Source of the DNA: Bacteroidia bacterium
GTDB lineage: Bacteria; Bacteroidota; Bacteroidia; AKYH767-A; OLB10
DNA: 64,000 nt
Assembly (NCBI GenBank): GCA_016788065.1
Contig: JAEUTI010000016.1
Location: 1-64,000, forward strand
Direction of reading: 5' to 3'
Positions 34,862 through 42,911 of this stretch are shown one piece after another. Both the position numbers and the translations under genes were made by a program. Every line of letters starts with the position of its first letter. Positions within the stretch are counted from its first letter, which is position 1. Under the pieces are notes generated by a model. It worked only from the letters and a program-made list of their open reading frames with translations, was not told where the DNA came from and did no database searches.

Positions 34862-36124
34862 ATGTTCGACAGAGATAAATGGCAGGAAATTTATAGTACT
34901 CTCAGCAAAAATAAGATGAGAACATTCCTCACGGCTTTTGGAGTGTTCTGGGGAATCTTCATGCTTATTTTTATGCTTGGCTCCGGTAACGGACTACAAA
35001 ACGGTGTACAGAATGGATTCAAAGATTTTGCAACCAACAGCATGTTTACCTGGACACAACGTACCAGCATGCCCTACAAAGGTTTCAAACAAGGCAGAGG
35101 TTTCAACTATCACAATGAAGATATCAAAGCCATTAAAGATAATGTTCCTGAAGCTGATATTGTAGCTCCCAGAAACCAACTTGGGAATTATGGCGGTAAT
35201 AACAATGTAAACTACGGATTAAAAACCGGATCTTTTTCCATTTATGGCGATTACCCGGAGATATTCAAGATCCAAAGTTACACCATAACAGAAGGTCGGA
35301 AAATGAATCAGCTCGACCAGCAGGAAAGAAGAAAAATCGCTGTTATTGGATCCAGAGCTAAAGAAGTATTGTTTGGTGCTGATGTATCTCCATTAGGGAA
35401 AAACATTGAAATAAATGGAGTATTCTTTCAAGTAGTTGGTGTTTTCAAAAGTAATCAGTCAAGTGACCGTGGAGAAGAAGATGCAAGTACCATATTTGTT
35501 CCTTTCAGCACATTCCAGAACGCTTTCAATTATGGAAATGTGGTAGGCTGGTTTGCTATCACATCCAAGCCTAATATTCCTGTTTCAGTTGTGGAAGATA
35601 AAGTTATTGCCTTGCTAAAAGAACGACATTCCGTACATCCTGATGACAGACAAGCCATAGGACACTTTAATCTCCAGAAAGAATTCGATAAAATGAACGG
35701 ACTCTTTATGGGAATTGAATTACTCATCTGGATAGTAGGAACAGGAACCTTGTTTGCCGGAGTAATTGGAGTAAGTAATATCATGTTAATTATAATTAAA
35801 GAAAGAACTCAGGAAATAGGAATAAGACGTGCCATTGGTGCTCCCCCATCTGATATTATGAAACAAATTATGATGGAATCAATCGTGCTCACTACCATTG
35901 CCGGTTATGCCGGTTTGGTATTGGGTGTTGGTTTATTAGAATTAATTTCTGGAGCTATGGCAGGAAGTGGTGATAGCTCAAGTATGTTCATGAATCCGGA
36001 AGTCGATTTAAAGGTAGCTTTACAGGCTTTGGGAATACTAATTGTTTCCGGAGCACTGGCAGGTCTCATTCCTGCATTCCGCGCATTGAAAATAAAACCT
36101 ATTGACGCATTAAGAAGTGAATAA
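34862..36124 (+). CDS. MacB-like ABC transporter permease (second copy)
   Basis: A 420-aa paralogue of the preceding permease, with the same order: N-terminal helix (about 20-42), periplasmic domain and three C-terminal helices with GVIGVSNIMLIIIKERTQEIGIRRAIGAPP. It differs by a Gly/Asn-rich insertion in the periplasmic domain (YGGNNNVNYGLKTG) and a Gly/Ser-rich loop between the last helices (AGSGDSSSMF). It starts 20 bp after its partner and ends 29 bp before the adaptor gene. Divergence suggests specialised halves of one heterodimer. Confidence 0.87.
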   Translation: MFDRDKWQEIYSTLSKNKMRTFLTAFGVFWGIFMLIFMLGSGNGLQNGVQNGFKDFATNSMFTWTQRTSMPYKGFKQGRGFNYHNEDIKAIKDNVPEADIVAPRNQLGNYGGNNNVNYGLKTGSFSIYGDYPEIFKIQSYTITEGRKMNQLDQQERRKIAVIGSRAKEVLFGADVSPLGKNIEINGVFFQVVGVFKSNQSSDRGEEDASTIFVPFSTFQNAFNYGNVVGWFAITSKPNIPVSVVEDKVIALLKERHSVHPDDRQAIGHFNLQKEFDKMNGLFMGIELLIWIVGTGTLFAGVIGVSNIMLIIIKERTQEIGIRRAIGAPPSDIMKQIMMESIVLTTIAGYAGLVLGVGLLELISGAMAGSGDSSSMFMNPEVDLKVALQALGILIVSGALAGLIPAFRALKIKPIDALRSE

Positions 36125-36153
36125 TCCAATCTGAAAAAGCATTTATAAAATTT

Positions 36154-37266
36154 ATGAAGAAGATCATTAAAATAGTTTTAGGTGTTGCACTGTTAGGCTT
36201 GTTTATCTGGACACTCTATTTCCTTTATCAGAAATCGGAAACCAAACCGGTTGTCTATAAAATTGAGAAACCCGAGGTAGCCACTATTATTAAGAAAACG
36301 GTGGCGACAGGTGCTGTGGTACCCAGAAAGGAAATCGCCATCAAAGCGAAAGTATCCGGAATCATTGAAAAAATTTATGTAGAGGCCGGAACATATATCA
36401 AGGAAGGCGAAGTAATTGCCAGGGTTAAGATTATTCCTGATATGGTTAATCTTAATAACGCTGAAAGTCGTGTGAACCGCGCAAAAATTACGCTCGAAAA
36501 TATAAAGAAGGAATACAATCGCAGTAAGCAATTATTCGATAGCAAGGTGATTCCTGAAAGCGAATACCAGACTGTGCAAACCAATTATGAAACTGCTATC
36601 GAAGAACTTGATGCAGCAGAGAATAATCTTGCACTGATCAAAGAAGGTTCTAACAAAAAAATGGGCAGCATTACCAACACGATGGTACGTTCCACCATCA
36701 CAGGAATGGTGCTCGATGTACCGGTTAAAGAGGGTAATTCAGTTATTGAAAGCAATACTTTTAATGAAGGAACAACTATTGCTTCGGTAGCCGACATGGG
36801 TGAAATGGTTTTTGAAGGAAAAGTAGATGAATCGGAAGTTGGTAAAATTAAAACCGGAATGGATCTGATATTAAAAATCGGAGCTATTGAAAACAAAGAT
36901 TTCAAAGCAAAACTGGAATACATTGCACCAAAAGGCATTGAAGAAAACGGCGCTATTCAATTTCAGATTAAAGCAGCCGTTGTACTGGAAAAGGATCATT
37001 TTATAAGAGCCGGTTACAGTGCTAATGCCGATATTGTACTCGATCGTCGTGATTCCGTTTTGGCTGTTAAAGAAAGTCTCTTAACTATAAGTAATGATTC
37101 CAGCTTTGTAGAAATAGAAACCGCTCCACAGGTATTTGAAAAGCGTCAAGTAAAAACCGGATTATCTGATGGAATTAACATTGAAATTCTGGATGGTCTG
37201 AAAGCAGAAGAGAAATTAAAAGGTTTACCTGAAGCAGAGGTAAACATGATTAATTCCGATCAATAA
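36154..37266 (+). CDS. MacA/HlyD-family periplasmic adaptor
   Basis: Membrane-fusion protein of 370 aa linking the ABC pump to an outer-membrane channel. One N-terminal anchor helix (about 5-25) precedes a split biotinyl-lipoyl domain (KVSGIIEKIYVEAGTYIKEG near 72; TITGMVLDVPVKEGNSV near 182), a coiled-coil hairpin (about 105-165) and a beta-barrel domain (ADMGEMVFEGKVDESEVGKI). It closes the operon. No TolC-like channel gene lies nearby, so the pump must borrow one. Its stop codon directly abuts the stop of the convergent hydrolase gene. Confidence 0.88.
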   Translation: MKKIIKIVLGVALLGLFIWTLYFLYQKSETKPVVYKIEKPEVATIIKKTVATGAVVPRKEIAIKAKVSGIIEKIYVEAGTYIKEGEVIARVKIIPDMVNLNNAESRVNRAKITLENIKKEYNRSKQLFDSKVIPESEYQTVQTNYETAIEELDAAENNLALIKEGSNKKMGSITNTMVRSTITGMVLDVPVKEGNSVIESNTFNEGTTIASVADMGEMVFEGKVDESEVGKIKTGMDLILKIGAIENKDFKAKLEYIAPKGIEENGAIQFQIKAAVVLEKDHFIRAGYSANADIVLDRRDSVLAVKESLLTISNDSSFVEIETAPQVFEKRQVKTGLSDGINIEILDGLKAEEKLKGLPEAEVNMINSDQ

Positions 37267-38613
37267 TCAGAGTCCGTTAATCCATGTTGCAATTTTATCT
37301 GCAACATCTTTATGCACCGTTCCCCGCTTCAGATATTCTGCGGGAACTGATCTATGCTTTCCTTCCATAAACAGGTGATTCAATCCCGGAAACGAATGAA
37401 AAGTATATTTGGGATCAGATGAAAGTGCTGTATGCCAGAGGTTATAATCGGTCATGGTAACCTGATAATCGCGTTCACCCTGCAGAATCAAAGCCGGAGC
37501 CGGCAATGATTTCAATGCGGCAACCTGATCATAATCTGAAAGGTATTTCCAGTAATTCGGACCTGTACCGGGCAACAGATTTTTAGCGTTTGCAAAATTC
37601 TTATTCAGAATTTCACTGCATTTCTGTTCAACTTCCTGCATCAATGAAGAGGTAATCTGGCTTGTAGAATCATTCTCCATCAGGTATCGAAATTGCTCTT
37701 TAATTAGAACAGGCAAAGGGCGGGCATTAGCAGCCACGAGAATGATACCTTTCAGATGTTGAGAACGAAAAACGATATCGGGAGCCATCATCCCGCCAAA
37801 ACTATGTCCCAGTACAAAAATATTCTCGGGATCAACACCTTTCAATTGCGAAACGCTTCCAATTACATTAACGGCGTCTTCAACAGTTTCATCAAATGGT
37901 GACATAGATTCAATAGCCATTCGAAGCTCATTATTGTAAGCAGCAGTGCGCTTATGATAACGTACACTTGCGATACCATTTGCCGCAAGCATCATAGCAA
38001 GATCTTTGAAAAATTTATTCGGACCAATAGTCACGTCCATATCCAGGGGACCACTACCCTGCACCATTACAATTACCGGGAATTTGGTTTTATTGGCCGG
38101 AACTGTAAAAGCACCTTTCAGGAAAAATCCTGCACTTGGAATGGTTACTTCCTGCTCTAATACGGCACCTGCCGGAATCCATGAAGGTGGTCGGTAAGTG
38201 TTTTTTAAAGTTGGTGGAACCAGAAAAAAACCAACGATCATTCCATTCATGTTAAAGACCATTTTCAGGTCAGATGCTTTCTTTTCAAAATCGCATGGAT
38301 AAATCCACGTTATTAAAGAATCATTTGATTCAGACCACGGCAAACGCATGGCAAGTGGTTTTATTTTCCCCATTTGTTCCTCAACGGAACCCCACATATA
38401 AGAAAGTTGTCCTGCATCCATTTTAGTCTTTAATGTACTATCAAAAAATGAAGTAGCTTTCAAATAATCACCTTTCGAAATAGCTGTAAAAACTTCATGA
38501 GCTTCGTTTAAATACTTATCCTGGCCATACAAAATTCCACAATTAAATAATAGCAATGCTGGTAGCAGGAAACAGCAAAACTTAAACAACTTGAGAATTC
38601 GACACATAAGCAT
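37267..38613 (-). CDS. Exported alpha/beta hydrolase with DUF3887-like domain
   Basis: A 448-aa exported serine hydrolase. The N-terminus is a signal peptide (LLLFNCGILYGQ; a lipobox reading with the Cys is possible but weak). A small DUF3887-like domain (about 35-130) precedes the hydrolase, a known pairing. The oxyanion region is VMVQGSGPLDMD, the nucleophile Ser is in LGHSFGGMMAP, the acid is in LQGERDYQVT and the His is in FPGLNHLF. Probably a periplasmic or lipid-anchored esterase. It is convergent with the adaptor gene with no bases between the two stop codons. Start at 38613; the ATG two codons further in is equally possible. Confidence 0.82.
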   Translation of the reverse strand: MLMCRILKLFKFCCFLLPALLLFNCGILYGQDKYLNEAHEVFTAISKGDYLKATSFFDSTLKTKMDAGQLSYMWGSVEEQMGKIKPLAMRLPWSESNDSLITWIYPCDFEKKASDLKMVFNMNGMIVGFFLVPPTLKNTYRPPSWIPAGAVLEQEVTIPSAGFFLKGAFTVPANKTKFPVIVMVQGSGPLDMDVTIGPNKFFKDLAMMLAANGIASVRYHKRTAAYNNELRMAIESMSPFDETVEDAVNVIGSVSQLKGVDPENIFVLGHSFGGMMAPDIVFRSQHLKGIILVAANARPLPVLIKEQFRYLMENDSTSQITSSLMQEVEQKCSEILNKNFANAKNLLPGTGPNYWKYLSDYDQVAALKSLPAPALILQGERDYQVTMTDYNLWHTALSSDPKYTFHSFPGLNHLFMEGKHRSVPAEYLKRGTVHKDVADKIATWINGL

Positions 38614-38658
38614 TGATTAATTCTCAAATGTCATAAATATTTTCAAAATATCATAGAA

Positions 38659-38691
38659 TTGGCGTGGTTTGAGGTGATTTCTTTACTTTTG
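38659..38691 (+). promoter_or_regulatory. tag promoter (-33 and -7 elements)
   Basis: TTGG at 38659-38662 is followed after 21 bp by TActTTTG at 38684-38691, matching the Bacteroidota -33/-7 arrangement. The leader to the ATG at 38724 is about 28 nt. Confidence 0.6.
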
Positions 38692-38723
38692 AATACCATT
38701 AATCTAAAAAAAGAGTTGAATTT

Positions 38724-39272
38724 ATGTCCTATTGCACTGCCATTTTAACTATGAAGCCGGCTGATGAAGCGGTTCACAAACACTACCATGACAAATTATA
38801 TGGATTTCCAATTGCTGATGACAATGAACTTTTTTGCAGACTAATCCTGGAAATCAATCAGGCAGGTCTGAGCTGGACGACCATTTTGAAAAAAGAGGTC
38901 GGATTCAGAAAAGCATATCATAATTTCGATATCAAGAAAGTAGCTTCATACAAGGAACGCGACTTCACACGACTGATGAACGATCCTGAAATTATCAGGA
39001 ATCGTTTGAAAATTAATGCCGCAATCGAAAATGCGAAGACAATTCTTGTTATCCAAAAGCAATATGGTTCCTTTTTAGATTGGCTCAATCACCATCACCC
39101 TTTAACAAAAGCTGAGTGGATTTCATTATTTAAGAAAACCTTCAAATTCACCGGAGGCGAAATTGTAAACGAATTTTTAATGAGTACCGGTTACCTTCCC
39201 GGCGCGCATGATGAAGATTGCAGAGTGTTCAAGAAAATTCTTAAGTCAAAACCGAAATGGTTGAGGGATTAG
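38724..39272 (+). CDS. tag: DNA-3-methyladenine glycosylase I
   Basis: Base-excision repair enzyme removing 3-methyladenine from DNA, 182 aa. It keeps the Tag zinc-snap ligands Cys4, His22 (in HKHYHD), His162 and Cys166 (in GAHDEDC), and the catalytic-pocket motif EINQAGLSWTTILKK with Glu43. Length and motif order fit Tag (E. coli 187 aa). It stands alone with its own promoter and is followed by the 930-bp repeat-rich region. Confidence 0.9.
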   Translation: MSYCTAILTMKPADEAVHKHYHDKLYGFPIADDNELFCRLILEINQAGLSWTTILKKEVGFRKAYHNFDIKKVASYKERDFTRLMNDPEIIRNRLKINAAIENAKTILVIQKQYGSFLDWLNHHHPLTKAEWISLFKKTFKFTGGEIVNEFLMSTGYLPGAHDEDCRVFKKILKSKPKWLRD

Positions 39273-39381
39273 TGTAATACTGCTCAGAAGTAAATTTCGT
39301 TACAATCATAGATGATGAATGGAACTTTACTCAGAAAAAAAGAGGTGTTCGATAAAAATGTCCATATTCAATTCTCACTTC

Positions 39382-39488
39382 TTGTTACTCAATATTCAAT
39401 AAAAGTATCATGAAGAGAGGCACAATAATTGACCTGTAGTAGAACACAAGTATGAGTTCTATAGCAGCTTCAAAATATTGAATAACAA
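39382..39488. repeat. AT-rich inverted repeat around AATATTCAAT
   Basis: TTGTTACTCAATATT at 39382-39396 faces AATATTGAATAACAA at 39474-39488, matching at 14 of 15 positions across about 77 bp. Related direct copies (TTCTCACT...TCAAT.TTCAATAAAA) occur at 39372-39403 and 39541-39573. Similar intergenic repeats are frequent in Bacteroidota genomes, as I recall. Confidence 0.5.
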
Positions 39489-39619
39489 ATATTGAATATT
39501 ACAAATTGAATAAGGAAATAGGGAGCAAAATATTATTAAGTTCTCACTACTCGCTAATCAATTTTCAATAAAAAGCATTTTGTAGAGTACGAAATAAACT
39601 TCCGCCGATGAACTACCCA

Positions 39620-39652
39620 CATAGGAAATGTCCTATGACATTCTTTTTTTTT
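39620..39652 (+). terminator. Terminator-like hairpin with T-run
   Basis: CATAGGA and TCCTATG form a 7-bp stem with a four-base loop, and a run of nine T follows at 39644-39652, six bases after the stem. It lies about 350 bp past tag, so it would end either a long 3' tail of tag or an independent RNA. Confidence 0.45.
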
Positions 39653-39655
39653 GAA

Positions 39656-39719
39656 CGCAGAGTTTGGGAGACGCAGAGATTTGCGCTATCGCGCTGAGGA
39701 GAGTTTGGCAATCGCAGAT
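39656..39719. repeat. CGCAGAG-type intergenic repeat
   Basis: CGCAGAG occurs at 39656-39662 and 39672-39678, with near copies at 39692-39698 (CGCTGAG) and 39713-39719 (CGCAGAT); AGAGTTTGG also recurs about 41 bp apart. This resembles the degenerate CGCAGAG repeats scattered in many environmental bacterial genomes. Confidence 0.5.
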
Positions 39720-39800
39720 CTAAACTTGGACAGCCTTCGATCCGCTAACCGGCGGAATCAGGGCGGTGTCCATCGACTACGCTTAGGGCAATGCATAAGC

Positions 39801-39856
39801 AAATCAGCACACCAGCACACCAGCAAATCAGCACATTTAAAAGCAGTCACATCTTT
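39801..39856 (+). repeat. 56-bp direct repeat, copy 1
   Basis: The first four fifths are octamers in tandem (CAGCACAC, CAGCACAC, CAGCAAAT, CAGCACAT), followed by TTAAAAGCAGTCACATCTTT. It is identical to copy 2 at 39917-39972. Confidence 0.85.
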
Positions 39857-39916
39857 TTACTAAGACTTGACACTTGTCACTAATGTGCAGTCAATCATTT
39901 GTTACTGTGGAACAAA

Positions 39917-39972
39917 AAATCAGCACACCAGCACACCAGCAAATCAGCACATTTAAAAGCAGTCACATCTTT
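39917..39972 (+). repeat. 56-bp direct repeat, copy 2
   Basis: Identical over 56 bp to copy 1, with starts 116 bp apart. The sequence between the copies is unrelated. Confidence 0.85.
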
Positions 39973-40052
39973 CTAATATGAATTACCCATCACCAAATAG
40001 CCGAATTATCACCTTTCGAAAAGCTCAAGGCAAGAATCACCAAATCAAGTGG

Positions 40053-40068
40053 AGTCACATCTTTTTAC
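40053..40068 (+). repeat. Partial third copy of the repeat tail
   Basis: AGTCACATCTTTTTAC repeats 39845-39860 exactly, without the octamer part. Confidence 0.7.
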
Positions 40069-40202
40069 AAAAAAACAAACACCAATCTACCTAACTATCA
40101 ACACATTATAAATTTCCCAAGTAATATTTTCCTTTTTTAGCTTCATTTCCTTTGCCAATCATAACTTTTCACTATTTTGCCTTCTCAAATTTGAGTTGAC
40201 TT

Positions 40203-41837
40203 ATGGCAAGAAAACATCCAAAGGCACTCCCCTATCTGTTTCTTTCGGAAATGTGGGAGCGATTCGGTTTCTATTTAATGTTAGGGATCTTCTTCCTTTA
40301 CATGACCGATACCCAAAAAGGCGGAATGGCACTCGACCGAAAAGAGGCTTCCGACATTTTCGGAACTTTCATCGCTTTAGTATATTTAACTCCGTTTATT
40401 GGAGGACTACTCGCCGATCGGGTTCTGGGATATAAGTTTTCAATTACGTTCGGCGGAATTTTAATGGGACTCGGTTATTGTGGTCTCGCGCTGCCTGGCA
40501 TGACTGCCTTTTATACTTCCATGCTATTAATTATAGTTGGAAACGGCTTCTTCAAACCCAACATCTCTACCATTCTTGGAAATGTTTATAATGATCCGCA
40601 GTATAAAGATCTGAAGGATTCGGGTTATAATATATTCTACATGGGTATTAATATTGGAGCTTTTATCTGCAATTTCTTTGGGGCTTATTTGCGAAATGAA
40701 TTCTCCTGGGGATATGCCTTTATGGCTGCCGGTATCGGAATGTTTATAGGGGTAATTATTTTCTGGATTGGTGCTAAACATTATGCGCATGCCGATGTCC
40801 GCAAGCCTGTTAATCCCGAAGATATGTCACTTTCCAAAATATTTGGAATTGTACTCTTGCCGGCAGTACTTGCCGGTTATATCGGCTGGATATTACCCGG
40901 AAATATTTTTGGCAGCGACAGTACCGATGCCTTTATTTTCGGTGCGCTTCCGGTTGCAGGATTTTATGTTTCACTTCTGGTAAGATCGAATAAGGAAGAT
41001 CGCCGGCCTATAGCTGCCTTACTTGCAGTGTTCGCTGTGGCAATCGTATTCTGGGCAATCTTTAAACAAAATGGTACCGCACTGACTATTTGGGCTGAAA
41101 ACTACACTGACCGGGAAATTCCGGAAGCATTGATCGCTCCGGCAAAGACATTGGGGATGGTTCAGGAAGTACAATTCGTTAAAGACTCTGTGCCATTAAG
41201 CGACGAACAATTCCGTATGGCTCGTGATGCTTCTGATAAACCTATAAAAACTTTCGATTATCCGGTTTACTTTAAGAACGTACCTCCTGAAAAACTTCCT
41301 GCTGATGGTGCATCAGTTAACCTGATCTCTACCGAATTATTTCAATCCGTCAATCCATTTTGGGTAGTATTACTTACTCCTGTTGTGGTGGCATTCTTCG
41401 GTTTTCTAAAAAGACGAAAAAAGGAGCCCTCTACCCCATGGAAAATCTTCTATGGATTCTTTATCACCGCACTTTCAACACTCGTGATGGTGGGTGCAAC
41501 TTTTGCTTGTCATAATGGACTCGAGAAAAGTTCCATGATGTGGCTTGTTGCAGGATATGGAGTCATTACTATCGGTGAATTATGTCTCAGCCCGATGGCA
41601 TTATCACTGGTATCCAAATTAAGCCCACCCCGACTCACCGCATTAATGATGGGCGGTTGGTTTTTATCAACTTCTATCGGAAATAAAATGAGTGGCGTTC
41701 TGGCGTCCATGTGGGATGGATATGAACACAAGGCAAATTTCTTCGGTGTAAATTTCGTGTTGGCACTCATCACAGCTTTAATTATTCTGTTCATGATCAA
41801 ATGGCTGAATAAAATTGTCAAGGAACATGGTGCGTAA
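40203..41837 (+). CDS. POT-family proton-coupled peptide transporter
   Basis: Inner-membrane symporter importing di- and tripeptides with protons, 544 aa with about 12-14 helices. The signature EMWERFGFY (the ExxERFxYY proton-coupling motif) is at about 17-25, FFKPNISTILG marks helices 4-5, and GELCLSPMALSLVSKLSP is the second POT signature near 460. A hydrophilic loop in the second half (about 300-380) is longer than in the smallest members. Together with DPP-IV and the exported peptidases it fits a peptide-scavenging lifestyle. The following gene overlaps its end. Confidence 0.92.
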   Translation: MARKHPKALPYLFLSEMWERFGFYLMLGIFFLYMTDTQKGGMALDRKEASDIFGTFIALVYLTPFIGGLLADRVLGYKFSITFGGILMGLGYCGLALPGMTAFYTSMLLIIVGNGFFKPNISTILGNVYNDPQYKDLKDSGYNIFYMGINIGAFICNFFGAYLRNEFSWGYAFMAAGIGMFIGVIIFWIGAKHYAHADVRKPVNPEDMSLSKIFGIVLLPAVLAGYIGWILPGNIFGSDSTDAFIFGALPVAGFYVSLLVRSNKEDRRPIAALLAVFAVAIVFWAIFKQNGTALTIWAENYTDREIPEALIAPAKTLGMVQEVQFVKDSVPLSDEQFRMARDASDKPIKTFDYPVYFKNVPPEKLPADGASVNLISTELFQSVNPFWVVLLTPVVVAFFGFLKRRKKEPSTPWKIFYGFFITALSTLVMVGATFACHNGLEKSSMMWLVAGYGVITIGELCLSPMALSLVSKLSPPRLTALMMGGWFLSTSIGNKMSGVLASMWDGYEHKANFFGVNFVLALITALIILFMIKWLNKIVKEHGA

Positions 41838-42495
41838 TCATTTCGTGAAGCTTTATATTCTTTCATTCATTTGTTTGAATGGATTTGCCGGAATATTAAA
41901 AGCCGGCGAACCTGAAACGAAATTAAAATTGCCTGTAAAACAATTTTATATCAAAGCAGGTACCGGATATGGCCTTACAAACCGGTTGGTGAAAGAAGAT
42001 GAAAATTCCCGCGTTCATGGCGTAACCTTTAACATGTCGTTAGGCTACAAAATCTCAGAAAAAATTTCTCTTTCATTCGGCCCATCTTTATGGGTCGATC
42101 AGAATGATCTTTTCAATGATAAAACAGCCAATGGCGCACGTCCATCTAACAAAAAAATGTCGGTTCATTTTAACGGTTTATACCAACCTTTTAGTTCCAT
42201 ACATCTTGTTGTGAATGGTGGAATTGGAGTCGGGACAGTTGTATATTCTCCTGCACGTCCAATAGTAGCGGTTGATGGAAGGCAATCACCGACAGCGGAG
42301 TACCATGGTGGTGTATCTTATGCTTTCGGATTGGGTTACCTTTGTAAAATTAAATCCAATCTGAGACTTCAGCCTCAAATTCAGTATACCGGACTAAATT
42401 TTAATGAAAAAGAATCGGAATCGTATCATTTAATCAATACTAAATCACAATCTTACCTTTTAGAAGCAGGAGTAAATCTGTTCTTCGATTTTTAA
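41827..42495 (+). CDS. Outer-membrane beta-barrel protein
   Basis: Predicted exported porin-like protein of 222 aa. The ATG at 41827 overlaps the transporter's last codons by 11 bp; a TTG four codons upstream is less likely. A signal peptide (LYILSFICLNGFAGILKAGE) precedes alternating strands such as QFYIKAGTGYGLTNRL, VTFNMSLGYKISEKISLSFGPSL and the terminal SYLLEAGVNLFFDF, whose final Phe fits the BAM recognition pattern. The overlap implies coupled translation with the peptide transporter. Ligand unknown. Confidence 0.75.
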   Translation: MVRNHFVKLYILSFICLNGFAGILKAGEPETKLKLPVKQFYIKAGTGYGLTNRLVKEDENSRVHGVTFNMSLGYKISEKISLSFGPSLWVDQNDLFNDKTANGARPSNKKMSVHFNGLYQPFSSIHLVVNGGIGVGTVVYSPARPIVAVDGRQSPTAEYHGGVSYAFGLGYLCKIKSNLRLQPQIQYTGLNFNEKESESYHLINTKSQSYLLEAGVNLFFDF

Positions 42496-42547
42496 AATTG
42501 TTTGATTGAATTTGACATATTAATACTTTTTTTATACTTTTAATGGT

Positions 42548-42793
42548 ATGAATCCTGAAAAAACGCATACCGGCTATGTACTTCCACTAATAAGTGTACT
42601 TTTCAGCCTGATTTTCATCGCTTTTCTTGTTTTCGCAGTTATGATGATCAAAGGGCAGGACTTCTCTTCTACCAATTTACAATTTCAGGGGTTTCTCACC
42701 GGCGTGGGTATTCTGACTATTACAACGGGTGTGATTTCCGGTTTTTTATGGTGGATTGTGATCCAAAAAAAGAATCTGCAACCAAACGAGTAA
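42548..42793 (+). CDS. Small two-helix membrane protein
   Basis: An 81-aa protein with two transmembrane helices (about 12-34 and 47-71) separated by a short polar loop, both ends hydrophilic. No family is recognised. It follows the beta-barrel gene by 52 bp and may share its transcript. Confidence 0.5.
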   Translation: MNPEKTHTGYVLPLISVLFSLIFIAFLVFAVMMIKGQDFSSTNLQFQGFLTGVGILTITTGVISGFLWWIVIQKKNLQPNE

Positions 42794-42880
42794 TTTCATT
42801 ATACAGCTTTTGTAATCGTTTCCTGATAACAATCATTTTTTCAATTATTGGTTATTGGCTTTTGCCAGATGAATTGTTTC

Positions 42881-42888
42881 TAATTTTG
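42881..42888 (+). promoter_or_regulatory. CoA-transferase promoter -7 element
   Basis: TAatTTTG matches the Bacteroidota -7 consensus, with TTGG at 42855-42858 about 22 bp upstream as a possible -33 box and a 23-nt spacing to the ATG at 42912. Confidence 0.55.
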
Positions 42889-42911
42889 CATCCTGAATTC
42901 AATTCACTATT

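Larger units (their letters stand above)
39273..40202. other. Repeat-rich intergenic region
   Basis: A 930-bp stretch between tag and the peptide transporter gene without a supported gene. In order it contains AT-rich direct and inverted repeats around AATATTCAAT (39362-39575), a terminator-like hairpin (39620-39652), a CGCAGAG-type repeat cluster (39656-39719), and octamer-based 56-bp repeats (39801-39972) with a third partial copy (40053-40068). A 70-codon frame at 39651-39863 is built from these repeats and is not called. It is by far the longest non-coding stretch here. Confidence 0.7.

Noticed and set aside
39651-39863. 70-codon plus-strand frame
   Set aside because: It runs through the CGCAGAG and octamer repeats and has no promoter or homology-like pattern.
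39801-39972. Possible CRISPR array
   Set aside because: Only two copies, the repeat is itself built of octamers, there is one 60-bp unrelated spacer and no cas gene in the window.
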